7,711 nt of DNA from Planctomycetota bacterium (GTDB taxonomy: Bacteria; Planctomycetota; Brocadiia; JAJRTI01): NCBI GenBank assembly GCA_024278415.1, contig JAJRTI010000570.1, positions 1 through 7,711 on the forward strand, written 5' to 3'. Below are positions 1-4,589 of the stretch, in pieces; positions within the stretch are counted from its first letter, which is position 1, and every line of letters starts with the position of its first letter. Both the position numbers and the translations under genes were made by a program. Under the pieces are notes generated by a model. It was not told where the DNA came from, made no database searches, and was given only the letters and a program-made list of their open reading frames with translations.

Positions 1-59
1 CAGGGTTGCGAGCTTCGCTCGCGAACCCTGGGCTGATATCCGGAATCCCGTTGGGATTC
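1..59 (+). repeat. Two-hairpin repeat module
   Basis: The first hairpin (1-30) has a 13-bp stem with one bulged base (G23) and a TTC loop. A 12-base linker (31-42, containing CTGATATCC) joins it to a second perfect hairpin at 43-59 (GAATCCC, loop GTT, GGGATTC). The same plan, hairpin with TTC/TTT loop, CTGGTAT linker, hairpin, is found at 4329-4373 and, inverted, at 4174-4217. Loops and linker resemble those copies while the stem arms are quite different. The module may continue to the left of the window. I infer a dispersed repeat family; it could also be an RNA element. Confidence 0.6.
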
Positions 60-112
60 AGATACCCCAACACGCGGCGTTGCACGGAAGCTTTGACAGT
101 ATTCCGGTACCT

Positions 113-140
113 GGCTGTTGTACTTGGCTGAAGTGTTACC
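113..140 (+). repeat. Diverged direct repeat, copy 1
   Basis: This 28-base segment begins GGCTGTTGT and contains TGAAGTGTTA. It matches 356-383 at 23 of 28 positions by eye. The two copies bracket the densest part of the hairpin cluster. It overlaps the left arm of the 114-156 inverted repeat. Confidence 0.45.
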
Positions 141-156
141 GGCCGAGTACAACAGC
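114..156. repeat. Inverted repeat with 15-bp arms
   Basis: GCTGTTGTACTTGGC at 114-128 pairs with GCCGAGTACAACAGC at 142-156, 14 of 15 positions complementary, the exception being a G-T wobble. The loop is 13 bases (129-141). There is no T-run after it, so a terminator is unlikely. Function unknown. Confidence 0.65.
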
Positions 157-166
157 TTTGACCGGC

Positions 167-191
167 CCCCGCAGGGCATGTCCCTGCGGGG
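167..191. repeat. Perfect 10-bp hairpin, CCGCAGGG family
   Basis: CCCCGCAGGG (167-176) pairs perfectly with CCCTGCGGGG (182-191) around a 5-base loop. The inner eight bases of each arm are the same as in the hairpin at 323-347, while the loops differ. This suggests two copies of one hairpin family 156 bp apart. Confidence 0.65.
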
Positions 192-233
192 CGATGATTG
201 GCAGCCAGGGAGGGCAGTAATACCACCTGTCCG

Positions 234-282
234 GTTTTCCGCCGTCTGCGCCGCCCAAAGGGCGGCGCAGACGGCGGAAAAC
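234..282. repeat. Perfect 23-bp palindrome with 3-base loop
   Basis: Bases 234-256 (starting GTTTTCCGCC, ending GCCGCCC) are exactly complementary to 260-282 around the loop AAA (257-259). The stem is perfect over all 23 pairs and stops abruptly on both sides. Neither strand has a T-run immediately after the stem, so intrinsic termination is not supported. As DNA it could extrude as a cruciform, and as RNA it would be a very stable stem. Function unknown. Confidence 0.85.
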
Positions 283-322
283 AGAAGGGGCTAGGGGGGC
301 CGTTTCTGGCCCTCAGTCTTCG

Positions 323-347
323 CTCCGCAGGGGCGAGCCCTGCGGAG
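323..347. repeat. Perfect 10-bp hairpin, CCGCAGGG family
   Basis: CTCCGCAGGG (323-332) pairs perfectly with CCCTGCGGAG (338-347), loop GCGAG. The arms share their inner eight bases with the hairpin at 167-191. The outermost pair but one differs (T-A here, C-G there) and still pairs. Confidence 0.65.
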
Positions 348-355
348 GCGCGAGC

Positions 356-383
356 GGCTGTTGTGCGTGATTGAAGTGTTAGC
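356..383 (+). repeat. Diverged direct repeat, copy 2
   Basis: This is the second copy of the 28-base repeat at 113-140, in the same orientation and 243 bases downstream, with GGCTGTTGT and TGAAGTGTTA conserved. It may mark a duplicated or inserted block, but the divergence is too high to call a target-site duplication. Confidence 0.4.
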
Positions 384-447
384 TGAATGTGTCGACGGGA
401 CTCAGTCCTGCTGAACAATGCTCGCACGCCAGGGCAAGTGTTCGTGT

Positions 448-476
448 TTGACGCTCGGCAAAGGTGTGCGTACAAT
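448..476 (+). promoter_or_regulatory. Sigma70-type promoter of the FecR-domain gene
   Basis: TTGACG (448-453) and TACAAT (471-476) each match the -35 and -10 consensus at five of six positions and are separated by exactly 17 bp. Transcription would begin near 483 and give a leader of about 45 bases to the start codon at 529. The placement rules out the longer reading frame starting at 418 as the main product, since that start lies upstream of the promoter. Confidence 0.65.
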
Positions 477-513
477 TGGTCATGACGATTCCGCCGGCTG
501 CGCCATCGAATGC

Positions 514-519
514 AGGAGG
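514..519 (+). promoter_or_regulatory. Ribosome binding site AGGAGG
   Basis: A full AGGAGG lies nine bases before the ATG at 529. It decides the start in favour of 529 over the in-frame ATG at 418, which would add 37 residues of non-homologous-looking sequence. Confidence 0.8.
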
Positions 520-528
520 TTCGTGGCT

Positions 529-1470
529 ATGAAGAATTCAGGGCTTATCGTCGCCATTGTGATTGTGGCGACTACTGGCTACTACTTCGTCAAGAGCGGC
601 AACAAGCCCGTGGAGGTGCTGGACAGGGCCAGCCGGGTGATACAGGAACGGATCGACACCACGGGCCGGGGCACGGTAGTCGATGCGACCGGCCAGGTGA
701 CCGTGACGAAACCAAACGGGCTGACGTTGATGGCCGTGGTGCAGACCGAGATCAAGGAGGGGGACCGCCTCACGACGGATGGCAAGTCCCGGTGCACGGT
801 GAAGTTTCAGGATCAGTCCACCGCGGCGCTCGGCCCTAACACCGACCTGAGTGTGCTCAAACTTGGGAAGAAGGTCACCGCGCGGCTCTTCACGTGCAAG
901 CTGAAGCTCGACGCGGGAAGGATCCTCATGCAAGTGCCTAGTGGGCCCGGCCGCAAGAGCACGATCGACGTTGTCACCCCTTCCAGCACGCTTGGCGTGC
1001 GCGGCACGAAGTTCCTCACGGATGTTGATGAGTCCAAGACCACGCGCGTGGCTGTGTTCGAGGGCGTCGTCGAGGTGCAAGCGGCCGGCAAGAGCGTGTC
1101 GGTGGCCGCGGACCAAGGCACGCTGGTCAAGGCAGGCGAAGCTCCCCTGGAGCCGGTCGCACTTCTGGCCGCGCCGGTTGTTGATGCCCCGAAGCAAGAC
1201 GAAAAGATCAAGCAGGAGACGATCCCCGTCAGGTTCTCGGCCATCGATGGAGCGAAAGGCTATGTGATCGAAATGGCCAAGAACCCCGAGATGACCCACA
1301 TCACAATCGAGGTGACGACCGACAAGACGACGTCGCAAATACCAGGGCCGGCCACAGACGGGCCGTACTACTTGCGGGTGAGCGCTGTGAACACTTTAGA
1401 CCTAGAGGGCGCGCGGTCCGAGGTGCGCACGATCTATTATCGCTTCCGCATGAAGGGAGTAGGGGAGTAG
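529..1470 (+). CDS. Membrane-anchored FecR-domain protein
   Basis: A 313-residue protein. Residues about 5-21 form a single hydrophobic segment after MKNSG, so it is probably an inner-membrane anchor with the rest outside the cytoplasm. Residues about 49-205 look like a FecR domain: a beta-rich stretch with GDRL, the phrase TPSSTLGVRGTKF (VRGTKF at 157-162) and VAVFEGVVEV, all typical of this fold. Residues about 215-313 include an FN3-like beta domain (GAKGYVIEMAKNPEM, then GPYYLRVSAVNTLDLEG), a pairing common in stand-alone FecR-domain proteins. Classical FecR is a sigma-factor regulator working with FecI and FecA; no such partner is visible here, and the N-terminus lacks the usual cytoplasmic anti-sigma segment. 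The role is therefore unknown, perhaps envelope sensing or scaffolding. It converges on argC with a 16-base gap. Confidence 0.8.
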   Translation: MKNSGLIVAIVIVATTGYYFVKSGNKPVEVLDRASRVIQERIDTTGRGTVVDATGQVTVTKPNGLTLMAVVQTEIKEGDRLTTDGKSRCTVKFQDQSTAALGPNTDLSVLKLGKKVTARLFTCKLKLDAGRILMQVPSGPGRKSTIDVVTPSSTLGVRGTKFLTDVDESKTTRVAVFEGVVEVQAAGKSVSVAADQGTLVKAGEAPLEPVALLAAPVVDAPKQDEKIKQETIPVRFSAIDGAKGYVIEMAKNPEMTHITIEVTTDKTTSQIPGPATDGPYYLRVSAVNTLDLEGARSEVRTIYYRFRMKGVGE

Positions 1471-1486
1471 CGTCAGCCAGGCGCGG

Positions 1487-2530
1487 CTACGGCCAAACAC
1501 CCACGGCCGTGAGCCCCGCGGTCTCGTCGAGCCCGAACATGAGATTCATGCACTGCACCGCGGCCGATGAGAGCCCTTTGCCCAGGTTGTCGATCGCTGT
1601 CACGATGATGGCGCGGTGGCTTGCCAGGTCGTGCGCAACGCCCAGGTCGCAGAAGTTGCTGCCGGCGACTTGTTTGGTCACGGGGAACGTGCCCAGAGGG
1701 CGTACTCGCACAAAGGGCTCGTCCGCGTAGTAATCCGAGCAGATCGCGTGGATCGCCGCGTCGTCGAGCGACGTGTCCGTGAGCGTGGCGTACGCGGTCG
1801 TGAGGATGCCTCGCACCATCGGGGTGAGGTGGGGCGAAAACAGGACATACACGTCCTGCCCAGCCGCGAAGCTCAGTTCCTGCGCCATTTCAGGCGCGTG
1901 CCGGTGCTTGCCGATACCGTACGCGGTCATGCTCTCCACGCGCTCGCAAAAGCGGTAAGCCAGATCGGTCTTGGTGCGGCCGGCGCCGGACACGCCAGAC
2001 TTGCTGTCCGCGATGCAGGACTTCGGATCGATGACCCCCTTGGCCGCGAGCGGCGCGAGCGCGAGCGTCGCGCCCGTGGGGTAGCACCCCGGCACGGCCA
2101 CAAAACTCGCGCTCTTGATCGCGTCCCGGTGCAGTTCCGGGAGCCCGTACACGGCCTGGCCCACAAGGTCGGGTCGGGTGTGCTTCTTGTAGTACCGCTC
2201 GTAGGTCTCGACCGATTTCAGGCGGAAGTCAGCGGAGAAATCGAGCACCTTGGCCCCGCGCTCGACCACGGCTGCCACCGTGTCCGTGCCCACCCCGTGT
2301 TCGAGGCATGAGAACACCACGTCGCCAGCCGCGGCGGCCCTGTCAACGTCGACCGCCTCAACGTCCAACTCAAACAGGCCGGTGAACTGCGGGTAGACTT
2401 CGTTGTACTTCTGGCCGACCGTGCTGTGGCCGGCCACGTACGCGATCTCGACGTCGGGATGGCTCAGCAGGAGCCGCACCAGCTCCGCTCCGCCGTACCC
2501 GGTGGCGCCAAGAATGGATGCTCGGATCAT
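1487..2530 (-). CDS. argC: N-acetyl-gamma-glutamyl-phosphate reductase
   Basis: ArgC reduces N-acetyl-glutamyl-5-phosphate to the semialdehyde with NADPH, the third step of arginine biosynthesis in the cytoplasm. The protein is 347 residues, the usual size for the family. The NADPH-binding loop GATGYGGAEL is at residues 8-17. The catalytic cysteine is C149 in VPGCYPTGA, and the HRHAPEM stretch (209-215) holds the conserved active-site histidine H211. SGAGR (181-185) and FSPHLTPMVRGIL are also family signatures. The start at 2530 is fixed by an AGGAGG eight bases upstream and by MIRASILGATGYGG being the family's normal N-terminus. A longer in-frame reading starting at 2821 would run through repeat elements and into the upstream gene, so I reject it. 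It lies downstream of the GNAT gene on the same strand, and no other arg genes are in view. Confidence 0.96.
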   Translation of the reverse strand: MIRASILGATGYGGAELVRLLLSHPDVEIAYVAGHSTVGQKYNEVYPQFTGLFELDVEAVDVDRAAAAGDVVFSCLEHGVGTDTVAAVVERGAKVLDFSADFRLKSVETYERYYKKHTRPDLVGQAVYGLPELHRDAIKSASFVAVPGCYPTGATLALAPLAAKGVIDPKSCIADSKSGVSGAGRTKTDLAYRFCERVESMTAYGIGKHRHAPEMAQELSFAAGQDVYVLFSPHLTPMVRGILTTAYATLTDTSLDDAAIHAICSDYYADEPFVRVRPLGTFPVTKQVAGSNFCDLGVAHDLASHRAIIVTAIDNLGKGLSSAAVQCMNLMFGLDETAGLTAVGVWP

Positions 2531-2538
2531 TGAAAAGA

Positions 2539-2544
2539 CCTCCT
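2539..2544 (-). promoter_or_regulatory. Ribosome binding site of argC
   Basis: AGGAGG on the minus strand, eight bases before the argC ATG (2530). It settles the start choice against the longer upstream reading frame. No convincing promoter was found in the repeat-filled stretch before it, so argC may depend on transcription from the GNAT gene. Confidence 0.8.
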
Positions 2545-2551
2545 GGGGGAG

Positions 2552-2571
2552 CGGAAGGCCTTCGCCTTCCG
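2552..2571. repeat. Perfect 8-bp hairpin
   Basis: CGGAAGGC (2552-2559), loop CTTC, GCCTTCCG (2564-2571). It lies just upstream of the argC ribosome site, so in an argC transcript it would fold in the 5' leader. It lacks a T-run and is probably one of the short repeats filling this gap. Confidence 0.55.
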
Positions 2572-2596
2572 TGTCGTCTGTGAAATAGGCTCGGCG

Positions 2597-2676
2597 GCGT
2601 AGCCGCATTCGCCAGAATGCGGGCGTCATGAAGGCCTCATGCCGGGCAGCCCGCATGCTGGCGCATGCGGCTACGC
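2597..2676. repeat. REPIN-like element: two inverted GTAG palindromes
   Basis: Two 28-base arms (2597-2624 and 2649-2676) are inverted copies with 26 of 28 positions complementary, separated by 24 bases. Each arm is itself a hairpin with an 8-bp stem and 4-base loop: 2603-2622 (CCGCATTC, loop GCCA, GAATGCGG) and 2651-2670 (CCGCATGC, loop TGGC, GCATGCGG). GTAG directly abuts the palindrome in both arms (2599-2602 on plus, 2671-2674 on minus). The only two mismatches between arms are the two bases of one pair in the local stem (2609/2616 against 2657/2664), so local pairing is kept. GTAG next to a palindrome, in inverted pairs, is the layout of REP doublets moved by RAYT (TnpA-REP) proteins; no RAYT gene is in this window. 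It lies between the GNAT gene and argC. Confidence 0.7.
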
Positions 2677-2686
2677 GCAGGGCATA

Positions 2687-2714
2687 GGTTCGGAATGCGA
2701 AGGCATTCCGAACC
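2687..2714. repeat. Perfect 12-bp hairpin after the GNAT gene
   Basis: GGTTCGGAATGC (2687-2698), loop GAAG, GCATTCCGAACC (2703-2714). It begins 22 bases past the stop codon of the minus-strand GNAT gene, where a terminator could sit. On the minus strand the stem is followed by TATGCCCTGC, which is not a T-run, so rho-independent termination is doubtful. It could still slow RNA decay or transcription between the two genes. It has no GTAG beside it and looks like a third repeat type. Confidence 0.6.
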
Positions 2715-2736
2715 ACGCCAACGGCTCGAGGCGTCG

Positions 2737-3987
2737 CTAATAGAGCAAGTCGGCTCCCCAGGTGAACGGCTCGCCCGCGGGGAAAAGTGCGGCGAGCAGG
2801 GCGGCCTCGTCGTCGGTGCACTCGATCTGCCCGGCCGCGCGAAGTTCGGCCACACTGCGGTACCCGGCGAGCAGCTCGGCCATGGCCTTCTCTCCGATTT
2901 CGACGCTTGCATCCTCATCAACCTCGGCGTCCGGCGAGACGGAGACGCGGCCGTGATCGATGTTCAGCACCATCTCGTCGTCGCCCACGCCGAGAGGCAG
3001 GCTTGCGGTGCGCTCGGCGAATCGAGTGGACGCAAGCCGCGCGGCGAATTCCTCGCTGAGCGCTTCGAGCGCGGAGGGCAAGTCGAGCAGACGCATCATG
3101 CTCGCCGCGGCCGGGCGGACCAAGTGTTGTGCGGCCACTTCGAACACTTGCGTCACAAAGGGGATGGTGCGAGGCGCGGGCAAGTGGATGAGTTGGCGCT
3201 GGGCCGCGACCGCGCGGTTGCGCATGCGCCACAGCAACTCCGCCGCAGCCTCGTGGTCGTTTTCCGAGATTTCCACCTCCGTGCACAGCAACACTTCTTG
3301 CTCGCGGCCGACTTGCAGGCGCGCATAGCCCACCAACTCGCCAGCTCGCTCCACAATCAGGAAATCCGTGGGCGAAGAAAAGAACCGCCACGTCGCCCAG
3401 CGGTCGTCCGTTTCCCAGAGCTGGCGTTGCCATTGCCACCACGCCGGGTCGCGCTCGATGGACCATGCCCGCGCTTGCGTGCGTGCGCGCTGGAAGGCCT
3501 GAACGCGGTCCATGTCGCCCGGAGTAAACTCGCGCACGACCACGTCGCTTTGGCTCTCCGAGACATTGGCCACGGGCACGAGGGTCGCATAGCTCGGCCG
3601 CACGGGCACGAAGCCGAGCTTCGCGTAGGTCACGGGATCGCCGAGGACTGTCGCCACTGTGCAGCCGAGCCGATGTGACGCGGCCAACGCCTGCGCCACA
3701 AGGCCCTCGGCCACCTCTTGGGCCGCGTCGGCCTTGGTGGCCAGCGGCAGAAACACGGCCGTTCGCCATGTCGACCGGCCGATGCGCATGGCCCGGGGCA
3801 CAAGCGCCAGCGTGCCAACGACCTGGCCATCATCGACCGCGACTTGGATCCAGTCGTGGTCGAACTGGGGAGTGTCGTAGAGCAGCGCGAAGTAGTCGCC
3901 GGTCTCACGGCCCAGGCTCTCCTCAATCACGTCCAGGGCATGGGTAACTTCAGTGGCCTGCTGTGCAGGGCGGAATTCGACGGTCAT
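2737..3987 (-). CDS. Eis-like GNAT family acetyltransferase
   Basis: A 416-residue protein, cytoplasmic, no signal peptide. The layout matches the Eis-type family of acetyl-CoA-dependent N-acetyltransferases: an N-terminal GNAT domain (about 3-140; GQVVGTLALVPRAMRIG is the central beta hairpin and TYAKLGFVPV, 120-129, its last part), a second GNAT-like domain (about 150-300; ELVGYARLQV) and a C-terminal SCP2-like domain (about 305-416) ending FTWGADLLY. In characterised Eis proteins a tyrosine in the first domain acts as general acid and the C-terminal carboxylate as base; Y121 and the chain end are the likely counterparts. An oddity is that where the acetyl-CoA loop (R/Q-x-x-G-x-G/A) normally sits, the protein reads TKADAAQEVAEG, with no glycine pattern. 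Binding may be altered or absent. The substrate is unknown. Its ribosome site is weak. argC lies 206 bases downstream on the same strand. Confidence 0.8.
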   Translation of the reverse strand: MTVEFRPAQQATEVTHALDVIEESLGRETGDYFALLYDTPQFDHDWIQVAVDDGQVVGTLALVPRAMRIGRSTWRTAVFLPLATKADAAQEVAEGLVAQALAASHRLGCTVATVLGDPVTYAKLGFVPVRPSYATLVPVANVSESQSDVVVREFTPGDMDRVQAFQRARTQARAWSIERDPAWWQWQRQLWETDDRWATWRFFSSPTDFLIVERAGELVGYARLQVGREQEVLLCTEVEISENDHEAAAELLWRMRNRAVAAQRQLIHLPAPRTIPFVTQVFEVAAQHLVRPAAASMMRLLDLPSALEALSEEFAARLASTRFAERTASLPLGVGDDEMVLNIDHGRVSVSPDAEVDEDASVEIGEKAMAELLAGYRSVAELRAAGQIECTDDEAALLAALFPAGEPFTWGADLLY

Positions 3988-4027
3988 GGCAGGTCTCGGC
4001 GGGGTTCCGGGAAGATGTGGTGTCGTA

Positions 4028-4033
4028 TGTATA
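4028..4033 (-). promoter_or_regulatory. Possible -10 box of the GNAT gene
   Basis: TATACA on the minus strand, followed by T, lies about 40 bases before the GNAT start at 3987. I found no good -35 box at the expected spacing, so this is only a candidate. Confidence 0.2.
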
Positions 4034-4173
4034 AACCGATATGGTTCCTGGCCATTTCGTATGGGCAGCCGCGCCTATCCCACAACTTGTCATGCTCATC
4101 GACGCATTGCTCTTGGCAGCGCGGCAGGGCACTGGGTCACAGTTGTCCAATGGCGTTGGCGCAAGCGGCCACT

Positions 4174-4217
4174 CGCCCCAACGGGGCGTGACATACCAGC
4201 CGGGGCAAAGCCCCGGG
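4174..4217 (-). repeat. Two-hairpin repeat module, minus orientation
   Basis: Read on the minus strand: hairpin CCGGGGC/GCCCCGG with a TTT loop (4216-4200), linker CTGGTATGTCA (4199-4189), then hairpin CGCCCC, loop GTT, GGGGCG (4188-4174). The GTT loop is the same as in the second hairpin at 43-59. It is the mirror partner of 4329-4373. Confidence 0.7.
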
Positions 4218-4242
4218 AAAAGTCGACAACCTCACTCGGCAA

Positions 4243-4255
4243 GCCCTGAAAGGGC
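4243..4255 (-). repeat. Isolated GCCCT hairpin, inner left copy
   Basis: On the minus strand this is GCCCTTTCAGGGC preceded by CATGTCTC, resembling the linker end and second hairpin of the full modules. It lies 25 bases from the first hairpin of the minus-oriented module. It mirrors 4290-4302. Confidence 0.6.
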
Positions 4256-4289
4256 GAGACATGGACAACCCACCGCGACGAGATGTCAC

Positions 4290-4302
4290 GCCCTTTCAGG
4301 GC
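4290..4302 (+). repeat. Isolated GCCCT hairpin, inner right copy
   Basis: GCCCTTTCAGGGC preceded by GATGTCAC, the plus-oriented counterpart of 4243-4255. The 26-base spacer to the next hairpin at 4329 is almost the same length as on the left side (25) but is not similar in sequence. Confidence 0.6.
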
Positions 4303-4328
4303 TCATGGCTACCGATGGCGGACCGCTA

Positions 4329-4373
4329 CCCGGGGCTTCGCCCCGGGCTGGTATGTGTGGCCCTTTCAGGGCC
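4329..4373 (+). repeat. Two-hairpin repeat module, plus orientation
   Basis: CCCGGGGC, loop TTC, GCCCCGGG (4329-4347) is followed by linker CTGGTATGTGT (4348-4358) and hairpin GGCCCT, loop TTC, AGGGCC (4359-4373). The linker and loop link it to the modules at 4174-4217 and 1-59. The whole block 4174-4373 is nearly symmetric about position 4273. Confidence 0.7.
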
Positions 4374-4517
4374 GAGGCCGTGTCCCGGCCAGCCACATCA
4401 GTGCGCCGTGCTTCGCATCCTGCGACCCGCCGGCGAGCAGTATCGCAATTCAGCCCACACGAAACAGCGAGGAACCGCTCACATTATAGGCCAAATCGCC
4501 TTTCACGCAAGCATCGC

Positions 4518-4547
4518 TTGACTGGGGTGAAGCAGGCAAGCTACACT
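4518..4547 (+). promoter_or_regulatory. Sigma70-type promoter of the PHP lipoprotein gene
   Basis: TTGACT (4518-4523) and TACACT (4542-4547) are separated by 18 bp. Transcription would start near 4554, giving a leader of about 36 bases. This supports the start at 4590 rather than the far upstream in-frame ATG at 4041. Confidence 0.55.
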
Positions 4548-4589
4548 TGCAGCGTTGCGCGCTCAAGTCCCTTTGCCGTAGAGGTCACG

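Larger units (their letters stand above)
1..447. other. Hairpin-rich non-coding region
   Basis: I see no credible gene in this stretch. It holds a series of inverted repeats: 1-30, 43-59, 114-156, 167-191, 234-282, a weak one at 297-312 (GGGCC/GGCCC), and 323-347, listed separately where worthwhile. Two sequence motifs recur within it: CCGCAGGG/CCCTGCGG arms (167-191 and 323-347) and a diverged 28-base direct repeat (113-140 and 356-383). None of the hairpins is followed by a T-run on either strand, so they do not look like intrinsic terminators. The region ends at the promoter of the FecR-domain gene. The gene to the left of the window is unknown. Confidence 0.75.
3988..4517. other. Non-coding divergent intergenic region
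   Basis: This stretch separates the minus-strand GNAT gene from the plus-strand lipoprotein gene. I see no credible gene. Positions 3988-4173 hold the GNAT 5' region and no clear repeat. Positions 4174-4373 hold the mirrored hairpin cluster. Positions 4374-4517 show nothing I can interpret. An open frame that spans the region from 4041 is only the upstream extension of the lipoprotein gene without stop codons. Confidence 0.7.

Noticed and set aside
234..282. Intrinsic terminator
   Set aside because: The stem is strong, but neither strand has a T-run after it, and no gene end is visible just upstream in the window.
418..528. In-frame N-terminal extension of the FecR-domain protein from ATG 418
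   Set aside because: It lies across a good promoter (448-476) and has no ribosome site, while AGGAGG sits at proper distance from ATG 529, where a membrane segment begins.
2531..2821. In-frame extension of argC up to 2821
   Set aside because: It crosses the repeat elements and overlaps the end of the GNAT gene. ArgC homology and an ideal ribosome site both begin at 2530.
2665..3678. A 337-codon plus-strand open frame opposite the GNAT gene
   Set aside because: It is antisense to a recognisable acetyltransferase and its translation resembles no fold; a GC-driven shadow frame.
4174..4373. CRISPR array
   Set aside because: There are only a few short hairpins in mixed orientation, with no regular direct repeats of constant length and no cas genes.
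4041..4589. In-frame extension of the PHP lipoprotein from ATG 4041
   Set aside because: It runs through the hairpin cluster and past the promoter at 4518-4547. A lipoprotein signal starts exactly at 4590 with GAGG before it.
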